A DNA stretch of 25,049 nucleotides from JAADDK01 sp964425415 (lineage in GTDB: Archaea > Thermoplasmatota > Thermoplasmata > Thermoplasmatales > Aciduliprofundaceae). The notes under the pieces were generated by a model. The model searched no databases and was not told where the DNA came from. It saw nothing but the letters and a program-made list of their open reading frames with translations. The DNA lies in the NCBI GenBank assembly GCA_964425415.1, contig CAYRMJ010000011.1, positions 1 through 25,049 of the forward strand, in the 5' to 3' direction. This document shows, piece after piece, positions 20,499 through 25,049 of the stretch. Each line of letters begins with the position of its first letter. Within the stretch, counting starts at the first letter, position 1. A program made the translations under genes and the position numbers.

Positions 20499-23400
20499 AT
20501 GTCAATGGTTGAGATGAGCGAGGAGATGCGCAGGTATTTTTCGGCTCTGGAAGAGGAGGCAGAGCGCATTTACCGCATTGCGGAAGAGGCAAGGAGCATG
20601 GGCTACGACCCCGAGATGCATGTGGAAATTCCCCGGGCGAAGGACCTCGCCGTTAGGGTGGAAGAGCTCACCGGTGTGAGGGGCATAGCAGAGAGAATAA
20701 GGGAGCTCACGGCAAAGCACGGAGATAGGGGAATGGTATCCATTCTCATCGCCAAAGAAATCGCAAAAAAATACGAAAATGTGGAGGAAGCTTTGGATAA
20801 GGCGGTGCGAGTTGGCCTCGCAGTTCTCACAGAGGGCATACTGGTGGCCCCATTAGAGGGAATTGCAAGCATAAAGCTGAAGGACGATGGAAATGGTGGG
20901 AGGTACGTGTCCATCTACTACGCTGGCCCAATAAGGGGTGCAGGCGGCACGGCACAGGCGCTGAGCGTTCTCATCGCAGATGCTGTGCGCAGAGAATTGG
21001 GAATTGAAAGATACGTGCCCACCGAGGAGGAGATTGAAAGATACAAAGAGGAAATTCAACTATACGACAGAAGAAAGCACCTCCAGTACAGACCGAGCGA
21101 CAAGGAAATTGAGACTGTGGTGAAGAACTCGCCCATCTGCATTGACGGAGAGGGCACTGAGGATTTTGAGGTGAGCGGGTACCGAGATTTGCCGCGCATT
21201 GAGGGAAACAAGGTGCGTGGAGGTATGTGCCTCGTTATAGCGGAGGGGGTAATTCAGAAGGCGAAGAAGATAAAGGGATATGTGGAGAAACTGAACATTG
21301 ACGGCTGGAACTGGATTTCGGAACTCATACCGGAGGAGAAGAGCGATTCCAAAGAGAGCAAGGCGGAGAAGTACATAGAGGACATAGTAGCAGGAAGACC
21401 TGTGTTTGCATATCCATCCAGACCCGGAGGCTTTCGTCTGAGATACGGAAGATGCAGAGCTGGGGGATTGGCGACAATAAGTGTGAATCCTGCAACGATG
21501 CAAATACTCAATCGCTTCATCGCCATTGGCACGCAGCTCAAAACGGAGAAGCCGGGAAAGGCTGGAGGAATGACCTCATGCGACAGCATTGAAGGTCCAA
21601 TCGTGCTACTCAAGAACGGAGATTTGATTCAAGTAAACACCATGGATGAGGCTAAGAGAATATACGACCCTGAAAATAATGTGGATTTGGTTGAAAAAAT
21701 AGTAGATGTGGGTGAAATTTTAGTTCCCTACGGAGAGTTCAACGAGAACAACTATCCTCTTCTTCCGGCATCTTACACTATAGAATGGTGGGAGCAAGAA
21801 GCGGAGCGAGCAGGCGTGAAAGAGGCAGTTAATTCCCCAGAAGACGCTTTCAGAATATCCGAAAAATACGGAGTACCGTTGCATCCGGATTATAATCTGT
21901 TCTGGCATGATTTTGATGTAGATATCATAAAAAAATTATCTGTGTATGTAGAGAAAAACTCAAAGTGGATGAATGGAAAGCTTCTCCTTAAAAAAGATGA
22001 GAAAATAAAGGAAATTATAACCAATTTAGGCGTTCTTCATCGCGAGAGGGAGTTTTATGAGATTGAGAAGTATGGTTATCCCCTTTTGAGATGTTTGGGA
22101 CTTGAGTTGCACGATGGTAAAATTGTGAGAGTGCAGAATCCTGAGGAATATGATACTGAAGATCCTGTGAAATTGGTATCCAGCTTGGCAGGAGTGAAAA
22201 TAATGCCCCGTGCACCATCAAGAATAGGCGCAAGAATGGGCAGGCCTGAAAAAGCTGCTGAGAGAAGAATGAAAAAGCAAACAATCAATGTTCTATTTCC
22301 CGTGGGAGAAGAAGTTGGAAACAGGCGTCTGCTCACAGATGCTGCAAAACTGGACCAAGTAGTGGTTGAAGTCGGAGAGCGAAAATGTCCATCATGCGGC
22401 ACTATTACTCATCAAACATACTGTCCCAAATGCGGAGAGCGTACAGTTTTCACTGACCGCATTATTGAGATGAAGGTGGATTTGGGCAAGTTGCTGGATG
22501 AAGCCGCAGATAATCTTGGGGTGAAATTGACTGTACCTGTCAAAGGAGTTAAAAAGATGATGTCTGCAGAGCACATTCCTGAGCCTCTGGAGAAAGGCAT
22601 ATTGAGAGCAATGCACGAAGTTTATGTGTTCAAAGACGGAACCATACGCTTTGATATGAGCGATATAGCCATAACCCACTTCAGACCAAAGGAGGTGGGA
22701 CTTAGTGTTAAAAAGGCTAGAGAGCTTGGCTATACTCACGATTATCTGGGCAACGAGCTTGTAAGTGAGGAACAGGTACTGGAACTTAAAGTTCAAGACA
22801 TAATTCTTCCCAAAAGTGCAGGTGAGTATCTTTACAGAGTTGCTCAGTATGTTGATGACCTTCTTGAGAAATTTTACAAAATACCCAAATTTTACAATCT
22901 TCGCAGTACAGATGATTTAATTGGGCATTTGGTAATGGGCCTCGCACCTCACACTTCCGCAGGAGTGCTTGGACGAATTGTAGGTTTCTCGGAGGCAAAT
23001 GTGGGCTTCGCACATCCATTCTTCCATGCGGCAAAGCGTAGAAACTGCGACGGTGATGAGGATTCTGTGATGCTCCTTTTAAACGCACTTTTGGATTTCT
23101 CTCGGAAGTACTTACCCACCACTCGCGGGGGCCTGATGGACGCACCTCTCGTGCTCACAACGCGTATAGATCCAAGCGAGATTGATAAAGAAGCACTAAA
23201 TGTGGATGTTGGTTCAAGATATCCTATTGAATTCTATGAAGCAACTCTACGCAAAGCCAAGCCCAAAGAAGTAGAAAAATACATTGACTTTGTGAAAAAG
23301 AGATTGGGCACACCACGGCAGTATGAAGGATTCTCATTCACGCACGATACAAAGGACATAAATATTGGAGTTCACACCTCCGCCTACAAGACCCTTGGAA

Positions 23401-23816
23401 ACATGGAGAAGAAGATAGAGAGCCAAATTGAGCTGGCTCGCAAAACTAGGGCAGTTGATGAGAGAGATATGGCATCTCGCATAATTTCACATCACTTCAT
23501 TCCTGATATTATGGGAAACTTGAAAAAGTACGGTACGCAGAAGTTCAGATGTAGCAAATGCAACGCAAAGTACAGGCGCGTGCCGCTTGGGGGCGTGTGT
23601 CCAAAATGCGGTGGTAAGATAATTCTCACAGTTTATCCAAAGAGCGTGATGAAGTATTTGGACAAGGCTCTGAAACTCGCGTACGATTTCAATGTGGATC
23701 CGTACCTTATGCAGAGACTTGAAATTTTGAAGGAATCTATTGGCTCAATAATGAGCTTGGAATCAGAGGAAACTGAGGAAAAAAATAAAATAACCCTTGA
23801 CAATTTCTTCTCATGA
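20499..23816 (+). CDS. polC: DNA polymerase D (Pol II) large subunit DP2
   Basis: This 1105-residue protein is the catalytic large subunit of the archaeal family D replicative polymerase. The catalytic core is in KRRNCDGDED, with Asp851 and Asp853. Zinc sites are visible at Cys630/633/642/645 and Cys1018/1021/1034/1037. The N-terminus (YYAGPIRGAGGTAQALSVLIAD at about 141-162) is conserved in DP2. The last residues, KITLDNFF at 1097-1104, look like a PCNA-interacting PIP box. There is no intein, although many DP2 genes carry one. The TATA spacing supports the ATG at 20499, but ATGs at 20505 and 20514 are possible. The small subunit DP1 is not in this window. The stop overlaps the start of the GPN GTPase gene. 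Confidence 0.95.
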   Translation: MSMVEMSEEMRRYFSALEEEAERIYRIAEEARSMGYDPEMHVEIPRAKDLAVRVEELTGVRGIAERIRELTAKHGDRGMVSILIAKEIAKKYENVEEALDKAVRVGLAVLTEGILVAPLEGIASIKLKDDGNGGRYVSIYYAGPIRGAGGTAQALSVLIADAVRRELGIERYVPTEEEIERYKEEIQLYDRRKHLQYRPSDKEIETVVKNSPICIDGEGTEDFEVSGYRDLPRIEGNKVRGGMCLVIAEGVIQKAKKIKGYVEKLNIDGWNWISELIPEEKSDSKESKAEKYIEDIVAGRPVFAYPSRPGGFRLRYGRCRAGGLATISVNPATMQILNRFIAIGTQLKTEKPGKAGGMTSCDSIEGPIVLLKNGDLIQVNTMDEAKRIYDPENNVDLVEKIVDVGEILVPYGEFNENNYPLLPASYTIEWWEQEAERAGVKEAVNSPEDAFRISEKYGVPLHPDYNLFWHDFDVDIIKKLSVYVEKNSKWMNGKLLLKKDEKIKEIITNLGVLHREREFYEIEKYGYPLLRCLGLELHDGKIVRVQNPEEYDTEDPVKLVSSLAGVKIMPRAPSRIGARMGRPEKAAERRMKKQTINVLFPVGEEVGNRRLLTDAAKLDQVVVEVGERKCPSCGTITHQTYCPKCGERTVFTDRIIEMKVDLGKLLDEAADNLGVKLTVPVKGVKKMMSAEHIPEPLEKGILRAMHEVYVFKDGTIRFDMSDIAITHFRPKEVGLSVKKARELGYTHDYLGNELVSEEQVLELKVQDIILPKSAGEYLYRVAQYVDDLLEKFYKIPKFYNLRSTDDLIGHLVMGLAPHTSAGVLGRIVGFSEANVGFAHPFFHAAKRRNCDGDEDSVMLLLNALLDFSRKYLPTTRGGLMDAPLVLTTRIDPSEIDKEALNVDVGSRYPIEFYEATLRKAKPKEVEKYIDFVKKRLGTPRQYEGFSFTHDTKDINIGVHTSAYKTLGNMEKKIESQIELARKTRAVDERDMASRIISHHFIPDIMGNLKKYGTQKFRCSKCNAKYRRVPLGGVCPKCGGKIILTVYPKSVMKYLDKALKLAYDFNVDPYLMQRLEILKESIGSIMSLESEETEEKNKITLDNFFS

Positions 23817-24580
23817 TTTCCAGCATTTTTGTTGTCGGTCCTGCAGGAAGTGGAAAATCCACCTTCACAGCTGCATTTCGTGAATGGATGATTAAAAACG
23901 AGTACGATGCAATTGTGGTTAATCTGGACCCGGGTGCGGAAAACACGCCCTACAACCCGGATGTGGATGTGCGAGACCTGATAAATTTGGGAGATATAAT
24001 GGCAGAATACGGACTCGGCCCAAATGGAGCTCAAATTGTTGCAGCGGATATGATTGCAAACTATGTGGAAGAAATCAAAAGAGAGGTTGAATCTTACGAA
24101 TCTGACTATGTGATTTACGATACCGCAGGTCAGCTTGAACTGTTTGCTTTTCGCGCAGCGAGTAACTTCATCGTGGATTTTTTGGGAGAGGATAGAAGCA
24201 TTCTTGCCTTCATGTTTGACCCTTCCCTCGCAAAAACGCCCACCGGATTCGTATCTCTTCTCCTTCTATCGGCCACTGTGCATTTTAGATTTTACAGACC
24301 TTTTATAAATGTGTTATCAAAAGTGGATATTCTTGAGGAGCAGGATGTTGAGAACATTGCAATGTGGAGTGAGCATTGGGACTCGCTGTACGACGCGTTG
24401 ATTAACGTAAATCCGGGAATGCACAAAGAACTTAGCATTGAACTTTTCAAGTCTCTTGAAAGCATGAATGTGTTTCGCACGCTTATTCCAACATCTGCAA
24501 GAATGCTGTACGGATACGAAGATGTGTACTCAACAATTCAAATGTACTTTGGCGCAGGAGAGGATTTGGAAAAAAGATAA
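23813..24580 (+). CDS. GPN-loop GTPase
   Basis: This 255-residue protein is an archaeal GPN-loop GTPase (XAB1/Gpn family). The P-loop is GPAGSGKST at 9-17, the G2-like LDPGAENTPYNPDVDVRDLI follows, and the family-defining Gly-Pro-Asn is at 69-71 in YGLGPNGA. DTAGQLELFAF is the G3 motif and LSKVDIL serves as G4. Eukaryotic relatives help assemble and import RNA polymerase II; the Pyrococcus homologue is a dimeric GTPase of unclear role. It overlaps the polymerase gene by four bases (ATGA), so the two are translationally coupled. Length is normal. It is convergent with pyrE, with a single base between stop codons. Confidence 0.92.
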   Translation: MISSIFVVGPAGSGKSTFTAAFREWMIKNEYDAIVVNLDPGAENTPYNPDVDVRDLINLGDIMAEYGLGPNGAQIVAADMIANYVEEIKREVESYESDYVIYDTAGQLELFAFRAASNFIVDFLGEDRSILAFMFDPSLAKTPTGFVSLLLLSATVHFRFYRPFINVLSKVDILEEQDVENIAMWSEHWDSLYDALINVNPGMHKELSIELFKSLESMNVFRTLIPTSARMLYGYEDVYSTIQMYFGAGEDLEKR

Positions 24581-24581
24581 T

Positions 24582-25049
24582 TCAAAGCAGCTCTCTTGCT
24601 TTAATCAGAGAAATGAGCTCAATGCCCTCTCTTTGAAGGCTTTCCTTTCCACCTTCCTCCCTGTCCACCACGCAGATAACGCGCTTCACAATCAGCCCTT
24701 TTTCCCTGAGAACGTGGATGGCACGCAGCACCGAGCCTCCGGTGGTGACAACATCTTCAACGATGTCCACTATCATTCCCTCTTTGTAATCTCCTTCAAT
24801 GAGCTTTGAAGTGCCGTACCCCTTCTTCTCCTTTCGGATTATGAGATAGTCTCTCTTTGCCTTCACCGCTGTTATTGCAGCGAGTGGCACAGCGCCCAGC
24901 TCCACGCCCGCCAGAAGGTCGCCCTTCACATGCTTTGCAATCTCCTCGCCCATCAGATTCAGAATCTCGTGCTTCGTGCTCGCCTTCTTGATGTCCACAT
25001 AGTATTTGCTCTTCTTTCCCGAGGCGAGGGTGAAATCCCCGAACCTTAT
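24582..25049 (-). CDS. pyrE: orotate phosphoribosyltransferase (5' end outside window)
   Basis: The minus strand is open from the window edge to 24582. The edge codons read FGDFTLASGKKSKYYVDIKKA, the usual OPRT N-terminal segment, so the gene continues beyond 25049 and an apparent GTG start at 24998 is false. VELGAVPLA follows, and DIVEDVVTTGGSV is the PRPP-binding motif. The enzyme joins orotate and PRPP to form OMP in pyrimidine synthesis. It is single-function here, with no fused OMP decarboxylase at the C-terminus. Only the first 20 or so residues appear to be missing. Confidence 0.93.
   Translation of the reverse strand: MRFGDFTLASGKKSKYYVDIKKASTKHEILNLMGEEIAKHVKGDLLAGVELGAVPLAAITAVKAKRDYLIIRKEKKGYGTSKLIEGDYKEGMIVDIVEDVVTTGGSVLRAIHVLREKGLIVKRVICVVDREEGGKESLQREGIELISLIKARELL

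Noticed and set aside
1..25049. tRNA, rRNA, CRISPR array, insertion sequence or integrase
   Set aside because: I saw no cloverleaf-like segments, regularly spaced repeats, transposase or integrase motifs, though a tool-based scan was not possible.

Overview
The window is archaeal and most likely comes from a euryarchaeon of the Thermoplasmatota type. An Aciduliprofundum/DHVE2-like lineage would fit, but that is an inference from gene content. The main evidence is a PolD-type DNA polymerase large subunit, an archaellin-type signal peptide, a DUF835 protein, several KaiC/RAD55-like ATPases, an archaeal GPN-loop GTPase and a TldD/TldE pair. Many genes carry a TATA-like box centred about 25-30 bases before the first ATG with no Shine-Dalgarno, which points to leaderless mRNAs. 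Genes inside operons carry GGTGA or GAGGTG Shine-Dalgarno motifs. Two runs of exactly 100 N (4297-4396 and 9987-10086) show this is a scaffolded draft assembly.

Layout. 1-1267: end of an operon of Gly/Arg/Tyr-rich small proteins, one membrane peptide and a NifX/NifB-C-like protein. 1339-8106: a signalling island with a KaiC-like ATPase, a zinc-ribbon/CheC-like fusion, a minus-strand pair (small basic protein and an archaellin-like protein carrying fibronectin type III repeats), a small helical protein with a second KaiC-like ATPase, a DUF835 protein, a GvpD-like ATPase and a single-domain response regulator. 8061-9803: a multidomain PP-loop/PAPS-reductase-type protein with PUA domain and ferredoxin. 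9804-10250: an assembly gap with a cut ORF and promoter-like elements. 10251-13019: a small exported peptide with a tandem 12-residue repeat, convergent with an 850-residue winged-helix/STAND-NTPase/TPR regulator. 13115-18576: aconitase-family dehydratase large subunit, TldD, TldE and histidine ammonia-lyase. 18560-20350: an HTH regulator and a divergent AT-rich GT4 glycosyltransferase. 20499-25049: PolD large subunit DP2, GPN-loop GTPase, and the truncated orotate phosphoribosyltransferase gene.

How the parts may work together. The 1339-8106 island looks like a KaiC-centred signalling module aimed at a surface filament: ATPases, a CheC-like protein, a receiver domain and an archaellin-like protein lie together, with no histidine kinase in view. 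The most unusual pair is the exported repeat peptide beside a TPR-bearing regulator, an arrangement that recalls peptide-sensing systems; this is a hypothesis from architecture and neighbourhood. The right-hand part is mostly housekeeping: replication, GTPase, pyrimidine synthesis, peptide and histidine breakdown.
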